Below, in pieces: positions 21,501-29,132 of a stretch of DNA of 64,000 nt (the stretch's first letter is position 1; each line of letters begins with the position of its first letter). The stretch is from contig OY969922.1 of NCBI GenBank assembly GCA_963704595.1, positions 434,001 through 498,000 of the forward strand, written 5' to 3'. Source of the stretch: Acuticoccus sp963704595 (GTDB taxonomy: Bacteria > Pseudomonadota > Alphaproteobacteria > Rhizobiales > Amorphaceae). The notes beneath the pieces are model-generated. The model was not told the origin of the DNA and made no database searches. It worked only from the letters and a program-made list of their open reading frames with translations. A program made the position numbers and the translations under genes.

Positions 21501-22141
21501 ACGGCCATGCGGCGAGCTATCTCGCGCTCGCCGCGGCGCTGGGGCGCACGCGCGCGGTGTTCGGCTACGACCTTCCCGGCCTTGCGGGGGACGAGGCGCC
21601 GCTCTCCGATATCCCCGCCATCGCGGCACGGATGGCGCGCGCGCTCGCCAGAGAGGGGCTCGATCCGGCGGGCGTGTGTCTCGCCGGATGGTCGTTCGGC
21701 GCGGCGGTCGCGCTGGAGCTGGCCCACCAGCTCACCGCCGCCGGGACACCGCCCCGGGGCCTCCTGCTGCTCGACGGGTTCCTCGCCGGCTCCGTCCCCG
21801 CCGCGGGTGCGGCTGCGGCCCTCGACCGGCTCTCCGCGACGCCGCCGGCCGTCCTCGCCGCCAACGAGATGGCGCTCGGCGCCTACCGCCCCGCCTTCCG
21901 CCTCGCCCTCGACGTCCACGCCATCGAGCCCGCGATCACCCCGCCCGGCATCGACCGGAGCGCCGTCCGCGCCGCGTGGCAGGACTGTCTCGCCCGGCCG
22001 CTCCGGGTCACGACGACGCCCGGCGATCACTTCTCGATGCTGAAGCCGCCGCATGTGGCAAGGCTCGCGAACCAGCTCGGCGACCTCGTCGATGGCCTCG
22101 GCGCGCCCGCGACGGCGCGCGAACCGGTCGCGGCCAAGTGA
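4979..22141 (+). CDS. Hybrid trans-AT PKS-NRPS megasynthase, about 5,719 aa, with three apparent frameshifts
   Basis: The ATG overlaps the upstream stop and the gene ends in a GTGA overlap with the acyltransferase. Domains in order: C-methyltransferase, ACP, KS, ACP, KS, ACP-like domain lacking its serine, DH, KR, ACP, non-elongating KS, ACP, C, A, PCP, C, A, PCP, TE. Frames differ: bases 4979 to about 14385 use one frame, about 14390-14600 the second, about 14605-16950 the third, and about 16955-22141 the first again. Each change is a +1 shift that can be undone by deleting one base from a G3 or C3 run. The three sum to zero, so the original was almost certainly one ORF. All catalytic motifs beyond the breaks are intact, so sequencing error is more likely than decay, though a real pseudogene cannot be excluded. 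It builds the late part of a polyketide, adds two amino acids and releases the product. Confidence 0.88.
6500..8460 (+). other. Megasynthase block 2: KS and ACP only
   Basis: A complete KS has active Cys 672 (DTACSSS), His 808 (EAHGTGT) and His 848 (NIGHLESAAG). A KS-flanking linker ending in LPLYPFAGERYF follows, then an ACP with Ser 1115 (FGIDSV). There is no reductive domain and no AT, so as read the module leaves a beta-keto group unless a trans-acting enzyme modifies it. Confidence 0.85.
8530..12990 (+). other. Megasynthase block 3: KS, serine-less ACP-like insert, DH, KR, ACP
   Basis: The KS has Cys 1374 (DTMCSSS), His 1508 and His 1547, and an extra stretch of about 20 residues near its N-terminus. 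In the KS-DH linker there is an ACP-like fold whose expected serine is alanine (GFDAL, Ala 1705). The DH has HxxxGxxxxP at His 1892 and DxxxQ at Asp 2044. The KR has GGAGGVG near residue 2333, Tyr 2475 and an Asp in the B-type position (ITRD). The final ACP has Ser 2628 in GLGSM, with Gly in place of the usual Asp. Expected outcome: an alkene. Confidence 0.82.
14387..14389 (+). other. Frame break 1 in megasynthase (G3 run)
   Basis: After KS0 the frame leaves sense. Reading GG instead of GGG gives PGRTGAGLFLLSARDE, the expected start of the KS-flanking linker. C3 runs at 14369 and 14375 are alternative positions for the extra base. Confidence 0.7.
14596..14610 (+). other. Frame break 2 in megasynthase (G3 or C3 run)
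   Basis: The linker frame (about 14390-14600) must change by +1 to continue into GILRGTAEPRMAKLF. Removing one C from the C3 run at 14608-14610, or one G at 14596-14598, joins the frames. Confidence 0.7.
15120..18290 (+). other. Megasynthase block 5: NRPS module C-A-PCP
   Basis: The condensation domain has an intact HHIAFDG motif (from 15523). The adenylation domain has FTSGSTGVPKG, NAYGPTE and the A10 lysine (ATGKIDR), and carries one frame break just before the FTSGSTG motif. The PCP has GGHSL near 18150. By hand alignment to the GrsA positions the specificity residues read D-A-L-T-I-G-A-T-I. I do not assign a substrate with confidence; a neutral or hydrophobic amino acid is plausible. This is the polyketide-to-peptide junction. 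Confidence 0.82.
16951..16953 (+). other. Frame break 3 in megasynthase (C3 run)
   Basis: The first A domain loses frame just before its A3 motif. Reading CC instead of CCC gives LAEPPSPPSDAAYVIFTSGS, restoring the motif and returning to the gene's starting frame. Confidence 0.72.
18290..22141 (+). other. Megasynthase block 6: terminal NRPS module C-A-PCP-TE
   Basis: The condensation domain has HHIAVDGWS. The adenylation domain has YTSGSSGAPKG, NAYGPTE and the A10 lysine (GGKADR). The PCP has GGHSL (Ser codon 21308). The thioesterase has GWSFG (Ser codon 21692) and a catalytic His in GDHFS (codon 22028). Hand-aligned specificity residues read D-V-E-A-V-G-A-V-T, for which I have no secure substrate. 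The TE releases the product by hydrolysis or cyclisation; the sequence does not say which. Confidence 0.85.
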
Positions 22142-23127
22142 GCGGACGGCGCCCCGTCGTCTTCCTGTTCGCCGGGCAGGGGTCGCAATATTACGGCATG
22201 GGGGCCGACCTCCTCGCCAGCGACCCGGTGTTCCGCGCCCACATGCGCTACGGCGACCGCTTCCTTGCCGACCTCACCGGCCACGCGGTGCTCGCCGCGA
22301 TCCACGAGCCCGGCCGGCGCCTCGGCGATCCGTTCGACCAACTCTCGCTGACCCATCCGGCGATCGTGCTGACCCAGTTCGCGCTGGCGAAGACGCTCGA
22401 AGCCCAAGGCGTCCGGCCCGACGCGGTGGCGGGCGTGAGCCTCGGTGAAATCACGGCGATGGCGGTCGCCGGGATGCTGCCGTTCGAGGCGGCGCTGTCG
22501 CTCTCCGCCGGCCAGCCGGGGCTGTTCTCGGCGACCTGTCCGCCGGGGGCGATGGTCGCCTGCCTCACCCCGGCCGCTGCTCTCGCCGCCGACCCGACCA
22601 TCGCCGCGCTTACCGAGCGGGCGGGCATCGGCGGTCCACGCCACACCGTCCTCGCCGTGCCCGCCAGCGATCTCGATGCGGTGACCGCGCGGCTCGCGGC
22701 GCTCGACGTCGTCTTCCAGGTGCTGCCGGTGCCGTTCGCGTTCCACTCGCGCTGGATCGACCCGGCTGGGCCGGCGCTGCGGGCGGCGACCGGGCGGATG
22801 CGCTTCCGGCCGCCCGCGGTCCCGGTGTTCTCGGGCGCCCTGCGGCAACGGCTTTCCGGGGCGGAGAGCGCGGCCGACCTCGTCTGGTCGATCGTCAGGG
22901 GCGAGATGCGGTTCGCCGAGACGCTTGCCCATTTCGAGGCGGCCGGCGGGGCGGATTATGTCGACCTCAGCCCGTCGGGCACCCTCGCGGGGCTCGCCCG
23001 GCAGGCGCTGGACGCCGCCTCGCCTTCGACGGTGCACGCGGTCCTGACCCCGCTCGGGACGAACCTTGCGAACGTCGTCGCGGCGCTGACCCGGCGGCCT
23101 GCCGCGGTGGATGGGGCCACGCCCTAG
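22138..23127 (+). CDS. Discrete acyltransferase for the trans-AT assembly line (malonyl-type)
   Basis: This 329-aa protein resembles malonyl-CoA:ACP transacylases, with GQGSQYYGMG at residues 9-18 and a nucleophile in GVSLGE (about residue 100). The histidine that usually precedes that serine (GHSxG) is Val. A FAFHS sequence sits at the substrate-selecting position and fits malonyl-CoA. The GTG start overlaps the megasynthase stop (GTGA), so translation is coupled. It is the only AT seen for a set of AT-less modules and most likely loads malonyl onto them in trans. Proofreading acyl hydrolases of trans-AT clusters share this fold, so that role is the main alternative. The end abuts the convergent PPTase gene, with the two stop codons interlocked in CTAG. 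Confidence 0.87.
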   Translation: MSGRRPVVFLFAGQGSQYYGMGADLLASDPVFRAHMRYGDRFLADLTGHAVLAAIHEPGRRLGDPFDQLSLTHPAIVLTQFALAKTLEAQGVRPDAVAGVSLGEITAMAVAGMLPFEAALSLSAGQPGLFSATCPPGAMVACLTPAAALAADPTIAALTERAGIGGPRHTVLAVPASDLDAVTARLAALDVVFQVLPVPFAFHSRWIDPAGPALRAATGRMRFRPPAVPVFSGALRQRLSGAESAADLVWSIVRGEMRFAETLAHFEAAGGADYVDLSPSGTLAGLARQALDAASPSTVHAVLTPLGTNLANVVAALTRRPAAVDGATP

Positions 23128-23837
23128 TCCGGCGCACCAAGGAGGGGCGCGGCCACGTCGCAGGCATCCACGACGCGGACGGGCCCGAGGACCGGGTCGC
23201 CGAATGTCGCCACGCAGGCCGCGAAACCGGGACCGACGTCGACGTCGTGCAGCGCAAGGCCTTCAATGGGATGGCCTTCGACGATCACGGGGTCCGACCG
23301 TGCCGCACCGATTTCGACCGCCTTCGGGTCGATCGAGAAACCCCGGCCGAGCGCCTTGAGAACCGCCTCCTTGCGCGTCCATTGACGGTAGAACCGGGCC
23401 TGGCTGCGGGTGTCGTCGTCGAACGGCTCCAGCCCGGCGCACTCGGCCGCGGTGAACACGGTGCGGGCAAGCGCCGGCATGTCCGCGAGCGGGCGCAGAG
23501 CCTCGATGTCGACGCCGATCGGCTCGCCCGACAGCACGCCGACCAGCACCGCATCGCCGCTGTGGGAGAGGTTGAACGCGAGATCGTCAGGCGCGCCCGG
23601 CACGAAGGGCTTGCCGAAATCGGTGTAGGCGAAGGTGAGATCCGCCGGGGCGGCGTCGAGCCACGCGCCGAGGACACGGCGCAGCAGCGAGCGCGCCGCG
23701 ACGAAGCGGTCGCGGTCACGCGGGTAGACGAACCGCGCCGCGCGCTCCCGCTCGTCCGTGCTGAGAAGGTCGTCCGCCGGCGTGGTGCTTCCGACCGTAC
23801 CCAGCCAGAGATGGACGAGTGATGCCTTCTCAGCCAT
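23124..23837 (-). CDS. 4'-phosphopantetheinyl transferase, Sfp type
   Basis: The 237-aa protein transfers phosphopantetheine from CoA to carrier-protein serines. It shows the Sfp-family motifs FNLSHSGD (substrate/CoA region), GVDIEAL (magnesium-binding Asp and Glu) and WTRKEAVLKALG. The ATG at 23837 was chosen because it begins the conserved part (MAEKASLVHLWLG); an in-frame extension of 26 residues upstream is Arg/Pro-rich and looks non-coding. No strong ribosome site is visible. Placed tail to tail with the acyltransferase, it is the obvious activator of the five active ACP and two PCP domains of the cluster. It may also serve other carrier proteins in the cell. Confidence 0.92.
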   Translation of the reverse strand: MAEKASLVHLWLGTVGSTTPADDLLSTDERERAARFVYPRDRDRFVAARSLLRRVLGAWLDAAPADLTFAYTDFGKPFVPGAPDDLAFNLSHSGDAVLVGVLSGEPIGVDIEALRPLADMPALARTVFTAAECAGLEPFDDDTRSQARFYRQWTRKEAVLKALGRGFSIDPKAVEIGAARSDPVIVEGHPIEGLALHDVDVGPGFAACVATFGDPVLGPVRVVDACDVAAPLLGAPD

Positions 23838-24157
23838 CCGCACCAATCGCGCATGCCGGCCGGGTCGTGCCGGGCGGACGTCGCGCCGCAACCCGGGCGC
23901 CGGGGCGAGGTCCACCGACCCGCTGCACGGTCATGCCATGGCAACGCAGGTGACGGAAGACGTGCGGCGGGCGCGGCCGGCGGCGCAACCTTAACGGCCG
24001 CGTTAATGGTCGTCTTTTCGATCTCGAGTTGTGATTGCCGCGCAACAATCTGCACCAAAGAGTAGTCCTCGGGGTGCCAGCGGGCGTTGAAAGAAGCGCT
24101 TGGCGGCAGAGCGGACATACACTCACGTTGGTCAGCGTGGTGGTGGGAGTAACTGCG
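23838..24157. promoter_or_regulatory. Divergent intergenic region with inverted repeat
   Basis: This 320-bp gap separates the PPTase gene (minus) from the outer-membrane protein gene (plus) and holds no convincing ORF. The stretch 23990-24060 is locally AT-richer. It contains TTAACG-GCCG-CGTTAA at 23991-24006, a perfect 6-bp inverted repeat around four bases. It resembles the CtrA box TTAA-N7-TTAA but has an 8-base spacer. Promoters for both flanking genes should lie here; I could not place them. Confidence 0.45.
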
Positions 24158-25018
24158 ATGGTGCTTGCGAAAAGTGTGCGTCCGGTGCCGGCCGTTGAGC
24201 GCTTTTGCCGGTGGGTCGTGGCGGGCCTTCGCCGCCCGAAAACAGTCGCGGGAAGCGTCGCCCTTGCGCTAGGGGCGCTGCTCGCCGGCGGGGCGGCTGC
24301 GCAGGAGGCCGATCAGCTCGCCAAGCAGCTCTCCAACCCGGTGGCGAGCCTCATCAGCGTGCCGTTCCAGTACAACATCGACTTCGGTATCGGCCCCGAC
24401 GGAGACGGCGTCAGCCAGACGCTCAACATCCAGCCGGTGATCCCGATCAGCATCAGCGAGCGGTGGAACCTGATCTCGCGCACCATCGCCCCGGTGCGGT
24501 GGCAGACCGACATCTACCGGCGGGACGTGTTCGGCCTCGGCGACACGACGCAGAGCCTGTTCCTGTCGCCCAAGGCACCCGGGCCGGGCGGGCTCATCTG
24601 GGGTGTCGGCCCGATCTTCTATGTCCCGACTGCGACCGACAAGCTCCTCGGCACCGGCCAGTTCGGCCTCGGCCCGACCGCGGTGGCCCTCGTCCAGAAG
24701 GGGCCGTGGACGGCGGGCGGTCTCGTCAACCACATCTGGTCGGTCGACGAGAATACCGAAATCAACGCGACCTACATGCAGCCTTTCCTCAGCTACGCGT
24801 TCGGCAGCGGACAGACGGTGACGCTGAACACCGAAACGACGTTCAACTGGAAATCCGAACAGGCGACGGTGCCGATCAACGCGATCTACACCAAGGTCTT
24901 CACCATCGGGAAACAGCCGGTGAGCTTCCAGGCCGGTGGCCGCGTCTACGTCAACCGCCCCAAGTACGGGCCGGATTTCGGCGCGCGGGCGGCGTTCACG
25001 CTGCTCTTCCCGAAGTAG
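24158..25018 (+). CDS. Putative outer-membrane beta-barrel protein (transporter-like)
   Basis: The 286-aa protein begins at ATG 24158, preceded by GGGAG at a normal distance. A long N-region and hydrophobic stretch (about residues 28-46, ending AGGAAAQ) form a signal peptide. The mature part has alternating short strands with Gly, Asn and aromatic residues, and ends in FTLLFPK. It resembles the uncharacterised proteobacterial barrel family often annotated as transporter or phenol-degradation MetA-like. Function is unknown. Its position beside the PKS-NRPS cluster makes export or uptake of the product conceivable, but nothing in the sequence shows this. Confidence 0.72.
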   Translation: MVLAKSVRPVPAVERFCRWVVAGLRRPKTVAGSVALALGALLAGGAAAQEADQLAKQLSNPVASLISVPFQYNIDFGIGPDGDGVSQTLNIQPVIPISISERWNLISRTIAPVRWQTDIYRRDVFGLGDTTQSLFLSPKAPGPGGLIWGVGPIFYVPTATDKLLGTGQFGLGPTAVALVQKGPWTAGGLVNHIWSVDENTEINATYMQPFLSYAFGSGQTVTLNTETTFNWKSEQATVPINAIYTKVFTIGKQPVSFQAGGRVYVNRPKYGPDFGARAAFTLLFPK

Positions 25019-25042
25019 GAGACCGCGAGCGCCGCCGGCCCG

Positions 25043-26533
25043 TCAGTGAATGTGGACGTGCCGTTCCGCGTGGTACGGCGTGTGGGACAGGCCGGGGCAG
25101 AACGAGCCCACCACCGGCTCCAGCGCCTTGAAGAGATCCCGCTTCTCGGCGTTGGCGGCATTCAGCCGGTCGCGCGCCGCCTCGGCCTTCGCCGCGAGCG
25201 CCGCCATGTCGGTGCCGACGAGCTTGCCATCGGAAACGACCACCCGGCCGTCCACCATCACCGAGTGGACCGAGCGGCCATCCTCGGCCTGCACGATCTG
25301 GTTCACCGGGTCGTTGAGCGGGATGAGGTTGATGGAGGCGAGATCGAGGAACACGATGTCGGCCTTGTAGCCCTGTGCGATCCGGCCGACGTCCTTCAGC
25401 CCAAGCGCACGCGCGCTGCCTACCGTGGCGGCGGTGAACACGTCCGCCGTGGACAGCCACTCGGCGTAGTGGTCGGGGCCGCGGGCGTGGCTCATGTAGA
25501 CCGCGGTGCGCATCGCCTCGTACATGTTCTGGTTGTCCGAGCAGCTCGACCCGTCGGTGCCGATGGCAAGGTTGACGCCGTGCTGCAGCATCTTTGCGGC
25601 GTGGGCGATGCCGTTGCCCAGAAGCGCGTTGCTGCCGGGGTTGTGCGAGACCGAGCCGCCATGGCCGGCGAGGCGCTTCATGTCCTCGTCGTCGAGCCAC
25701 ACGCCGTGCGCGACCACGAAGTCCGGGCCGACGAGGCCGAGGTCGTCCATGTGGGCGAGCTGCGTCTTGCCGTAGACGTTGCGGCCGACGATCGCCTGCA
25801 TCTTCGATTCCGCCACGTGGCTGTGGAGGCCGATGCCGTGGGCGTGCGCGATGTCGCGGCACCCGGTCATGAACGCGTCGGTGCAGTGGTGCGGGATGGT
25901 GGGGGCGACGCCGGGGCGGATGGTGTCGCCGAACGACCAGCGCTCGACGGCGGTGCGGATCGCCGCCAGCGTCGCCTCGCCGGGGGCAAGGCGCAGCTTC
26001 TCGGCCTCCCGTTTCAGCGCTTCGGGCAGGGCGTCCATCAGGCCGGGGATGGCGTCGAAGAAGGCGATGTCGGCGACCATCGGCGCCACGATGGCGCGCA
26101 TCCCGGCGTCCTTGTAGGCGGTGGCGACGGCTTCGAGGCCCGCCTCTGACGGCATAGGGAACTCGTAGGTGAGGTCGTAGCAGGCGGTGCAGCCCTTCAG
26201 CAGCATCTCCGCCGCGCCGATGAAGGTGGAGAGGTACTTGTCCTCGTCCTGCCGCGAGCCGCTGATCCACGGGCCAGCGGTGAGGAGGAGCTCCAGCGTC
26301 CACCGGTCGCCCATGCCCTTGGCGAGCCCGCCGTGGCCATGGGTGTGCCCGTTGATGAGGCCGGGGTGCATCAGCATCCCGGCGGCGTCGAAGGCCTCGG
26401 CATCTTCGGGCGCTGCCAGGCCGGGCGCGCCGACCTCTTTGATTACGCCGTCCACCACCAGGATGTCGGTGAGGTCCGCGGTGCGGGCGGCGATGTCGAT
26501 CAGCCGGCCGCCGCGGATGATGGTGGCGCTCAT
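25043..26533 (-). CDS. Amidohydrolase of the chlorohydrolase/deaminase (TRZ-ATZ, SsnA-like) group
   Basis: The 496-aa enzyme shows an amidohydrolase metal site: HTHGHGG near residue 58, SHVAESK, VAHGVWLD and GTDGSSCSDNQN carrying the last metal-binding Asp. This architecture belongs to hydrolytic deaminases of purines, pyrimidines, methylthioadenosine and triazines. The C-terminus is His-rich (HAERHVHIH). Its ATG overlaps the permease stop (ATGA), so it is the last, translationally coupled gene of the ABC operon. It probably hydrolyses the imported solute, possibly a heterocyclic amine or pyrimidine. The exact substrate is not deducible. The gene ends 24 bp from the convergent barrel-protein gene. 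Confidence 0.87.
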   Translation of the reverse strand: MSATIIRGGRLIDIAARTADLTDILVVDGVIKEVGAPGLAAPEDAEAFDAAGMLMHPGLINGHTHGHGGLAKGMGDRWTLELLLTAGPWISGSRQDEDKYLSTFIGAAEMLLKGCTACYDLTYEFPMPSEAGLEAVATAYKDAGMRAIVAPMVADIAFFDAIPGLMDALPEALKREAEKLRLAPGEATLAAIRTAVERWSFGDTIRPGVAPTIPHHCTDAFMTGCRDIAHAHGIGLHSHVAESKMQAIVGRNVYGKTQLAHMDDLGLVGPDFVVAHGVWLDDEDMKRLAGHGGSVSHNPGSNALLGNGIAHAAKMLQHGVNLAIGTDGSSCSDNQNMYEAMRTAVYMSHARGPDHYAEWLSTADVFTAATVGSARALGLKDVGRIAQGYKADIVFLDLASINLIPLNDPVNQIVQAEDGRSVHSVMVDGRVVVSDGKLVGTDMAALAAKAEAARDRLNAANAEKRDLFKALEPVVGSFCPGLSHTPYHAERHVHIH

Positions 26534-27390
26534 GCCGCCACCGGGGCGGCGTTGGTGGGCGACCACGGGAAGAAGACACGTTCGGCGACGACGACGAGCT
26601 GGAACAAGACGATCCCCATGAGAGACAGGATGATGAGGGCGGCGTAGGCGAGACCGGTCTCGAAGAACGCCGTGGACGAGATGATGAAGTAGCCGAGCCC
26701 CGCGTCCGCGTTGACGAATTCGGCGACCACCGCGCCGACCACCGACAGCGTGACCGCCACCTTCAGGCCGGAGAAGATCATCGGCACCGCATAGGGGAGC
26801 CGGATGCGGGTAAGGAGCTGAAGCCGGGAGCCGCGATAGGACCGGCCAAGCTCCACGAGGTCCGCCGGCACCGAGACGAGGCCGGTCGCGATGGCGATCA
26901 CCAGCGGGAAGAACGCGACCAGGAAGGTCACGACGATGCGCGGCAGCTCGTTGGTGCCGAGCAGGATGACGAGGATCGGCGCCAGCGCCACCTTCGGGAT
27001 CGACTGGGTGAGGACGAGGATCGGGTAGACCGTGTTCGCCACCGTCCGCGACGAGGTGATGAGGACCGCGAGCGGCAGGCTGACCACCACGGAGGCGATG
27101 AAGCCGAGCACCACGGTCTTCAGCGTGGCGAGGGTGTGCATCCCCAGCGTGCCGGCGTGGTTGATGCTGTCGGTGAAGATCCGCGCCGGCGACGGCAGGA
27201 GATAGACCGGGATCTCGAACGCCGTCACCGAAAGCTGCCAGACCGCGACCAGGAGCACGATCACCAGCGCCGGGATCGCGGCGTCCTTCATCAGCGCGCC
27301 GGAACGGGCCTTGCGCTTCGGCTCAGGCTGCGACGCGGCGACGGGTGAAGATGAGGTCGCGGATGTGCTGGACGCAGGATTGGAACTCAT
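26530..27390 (-). CDS. ABC transporter permease, SsuC/ThiX type
   Basis: The 286-aa integral membrane protein has about six hydrophobic segments. Its EAA-type loop is seen in the segment from GRSYRGSRLQLLTRIRLPYA, which docks the ATPase. The start at 27390 lies 68 bp inside the ATPase gene and is favoured by GAAGG seven bases upstream. An internal Met at 27291 would avoid the overlap but lacks a ribosome site. The first 33 residues are Ser/Pro/Lys-rich and should be cytoplasmic. It works with the adjacent binding protein and ATPase. Confidence 0.88.
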   Translation of the reverse strand: MSSNPASSTSATSSSPVAASQPEPKRKARSGALMKDAAIPALVIVLLVAVWQLSVTAFEIPVYLLPSPARIFTDSINHAGTLGMHTLATLKTVVLGFIASVVVSLPLAVLITSSRTVANTVYPILVLTQSIPKVALAPILVILLGTNELPRIVVTFLVAFFPLVIAIATGLVSVPADLVELGRSYRGSRLQLLTRIRLPYAVPMIFSGLKVAVTLSVVGAVVAEFVNADAGLGYFIISSTAFFETGLAYAALIILSLMGIVLFQLVVVAERVFFPWSPTNAAPVAA

Positions 27391-28129
27391 GGCTGCCTTC
27401 GTGTCCGATGCGCTCGGAGCGCGGGAGCGGGACGGTGACGATCTCCTCGATCCGGCCGGGGCGGGGCGACATCACCACCACCCGGTCGGACAGGAGGACG
27501 GATTCGGCGATGGAGTGGGTGACGAACAGCACCGTCTTCGGCCGCCGTTCGCAAAGGTCGAGAAGCTCGCGGCTCATCTCCTCGCGGGTGAGGGCGTCGA
27601 GCGCGCCGAACGGCTCGTCCATCAGAAGGACGTCGGGGTCGTGCATCAGCGCGCGGCAGATGGCGGCGCGCTGCTGCATTCCGCCCGAGAGCTCGCTCGG
27701 GTAGCGCGAGGCGAACCCCTCGAGGCCGACCATCGCGAGGAGGCCGAGCGCCTTCTCGCGCGCCTCGTCCGTCACCGGCCGGCGCAGCATCTTCAGCGGA
27801 AACAGGAGGTTGTCGAGGATCGAGGCCCACGGCAGCAGCGTCGGGCTCTGGAACACCAGCGCGGTGTCGGTGCGCGGCTCCTTCACCGGCGTGCCGTGGA
27901 TCGAGACCGAGCCGACCGATGGCGCAAGCAGGCCCGCCACCAGCCGCAGCAGGGTGGACTTGCCGCAGCCGGACGGGCCGACGAGCGAGACGAACTCGTG
28001 CTCGCCGACGGTGAGATCCACGCCCTTCAGGGCATGGATCCGCTCGCCGTCGCGGCTTTCGAAGACGCGGTCGAGACTGTTGATGACGATGGCGGGCGCG
28101 CTTGCCCCCGCCGTTCCGGCGTCACTCAC
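27323..28129 (-). CDS. ABC transporter ATP-binding protein, SsuB/TauB/ThiZ type
   Basis: The 268-aa nucleotide-binding subunit has Walker A GPSGCGKST, Q-loop VFQSP, signature LSGGMQQR, Walker B VLLMDEP and the D-loop GALDALT. The GTG start at 28129 overlaps the stop of the binding-protein gene by 8 bp. Its 3' end overlaps the permease gene by 68 bp, so the operon is tightly packed. Similar ATPases power nitrate, sulfonate, taurine and thiamine-precursor importers. Confidence 0.92.
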   Translation of the reverse strand: MSDAGTAGASAPAIVINSLDRVFESRDGERIHALKGVDLTVGEHEFVSLVGPSGCGKSTLLRLVAGLLAPSVGSVSIHGTPVKEPRTDTALVFQSPTLLPWASILDNLLFPLKMLRRPVTDEAREKALGLLAMVGLEGFASRYPSELSGGMQQRAAICRALMHDPDVLLMDEPFGALDALTREEMSRELLDLCERRPKTVLFVTHSIAESVLLSDRVVVMSPRPGRIEEIVTVPLPRSERIGHEGSHEFQSCVQHIRDLIFTRRRVAA

Positions 28130-29132
28130 CGGGGAGCAGCGAGGTGTCCAGCGCCTCGGCGGGGTCGAAGTCGCTGTCGATCTCCTGTGCTTCCTTCACG
28201 GCTTCCCAGGTGAAGGCGAGCCGCTCGGGACTGGTGCCGCCGAGGCCGGTCTCCGCGCTGTGCTCGTTGAAGATGAAGGTGTCGACGGCGGCGAGGCTCC
28301 CCATGCAGTCGTCCATGGCGACCTCGGGGACGCGCTCGGTGTGGAGCGTGCAGGCCTCCTCCGGGTTCTCGTGCGCCCACTCGAACGCCTCGTAGGTGGC
28401 GGCGAGGAAGCGCTTCACGAGGTCCGGGTTGTCCTCGATCATCTCGTCGGTGGTGATGAGGGACGCGGCGTAGATCGCGAAGCCGACCTCGTTGAAGGGG
28501 AGGACGCGGATCTTCTCGCCGGCGGCCTCGGCGGCCTTGTTCTGGTAGTAGTGGTGGATCGAGTAGAAGGGTGCTGCGTCGAGCTTGCCCTGGATCAGGA
28601 GCGGGGCCATCGTCGCGCCGTCGGTGTTGACCCAGATGATCTTCGACGGGTCGGTGCCGGCCTTCTCGGCGACGTTGGGGAAGTACAGCTTGTGGCTGTT
28701 GCCCGGCGTGATGCCGATGCGCTTGCCCTCGAGGCCCTTGAAGTCCTCGATGCCGGACGATTCCAGCACGAACAGCGAGTGCGGCGAGTGGGCGTAGACC
28801 ATGCCGATGGTCTTGACCGGGACGTCGAGCTTGGCGCGGGCGGCGAGGACTGCGCCGAAGTCGGCAATGCCGAAGTCGAACGCGCCGCCGGCAAGCTTGG
28901 TCACCGTGTCGCCGGAGCCGTAGCCGCGGGTGATGTTGATGTCGATCCCGTGCTTCTCGTAGATCCCCTTCGACCAGCCGCCGTAGTAGGCGGCGTGCTC
29001 GCCTGACGGAATCCAGTCGGTCTGGAGGTGGACCTCGTCGAGCGCGAACGCGCCGGTCGCGAAGGCCGCGGCGAGCGCTGCCCCTGCCGTGAGGCTACGC
29101 AACGATGTCAGTGCAATGCTGGTGATGGGCAT
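28122..29132 (-). CDS. NMT1/THI5-like periplasmic substrate-binding protein
   Basis: The 336-aa binding protein starts at ATG 29132, preceded by GGAGG seven bases upstream. Residues about 1-31 are a signal peptide (ends ATGAFALD). The mature protein follows the NMT1/THI5 pattern (LQTDWIPSGEHAAYYGGWSKG, then GSGDTVTKLAGGAFDFGIADFG). That family covers thiamine pyrimidine precursors, sulfonates and related ligands. With the coupled deaminase-type amidohydrolase a pyrimidine or amino-heterocycle ligand is a reasonable inference. I see no thi-box riboswitch in the 112 bp upstream. Confidence 0.87.
   Translation of the reverse strand: MPITSIALTSLRSLTAGAALAAAFATGAFALDEVHLQTDWIPSGEHAAYYGGWSKGIYEKHGIDINITRGYGSGDTVTKLAGGAFDFGIADFGAVLAARAKLDVPVKTIGMVYAHSPHSLFVLESSGIEDFKGLEGKRIGITPGNSHKLYFPNVAEKAGTDPSKIIWVNTDGATMAPLLIQGKLDAAPFYSIHHYYQNKAAEAAGEKIRVLPFNEVGFAIYAASLITTDEMIEDNPDLVKRFLAATYEAFEWAHENPEEACTLHTERVPEVAMDDCMGSLAAVDTFIFNEHSAETGLGGTSPERLAFTWEAVKEAQEIDSDFDPAEALDTSLLPGE

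Noticed and set aside
23991..24006. CtrA binding site
   Set aside because: The two TTAA halves are eight bases apart, not seven, so it was reported only as an inverted repeat.
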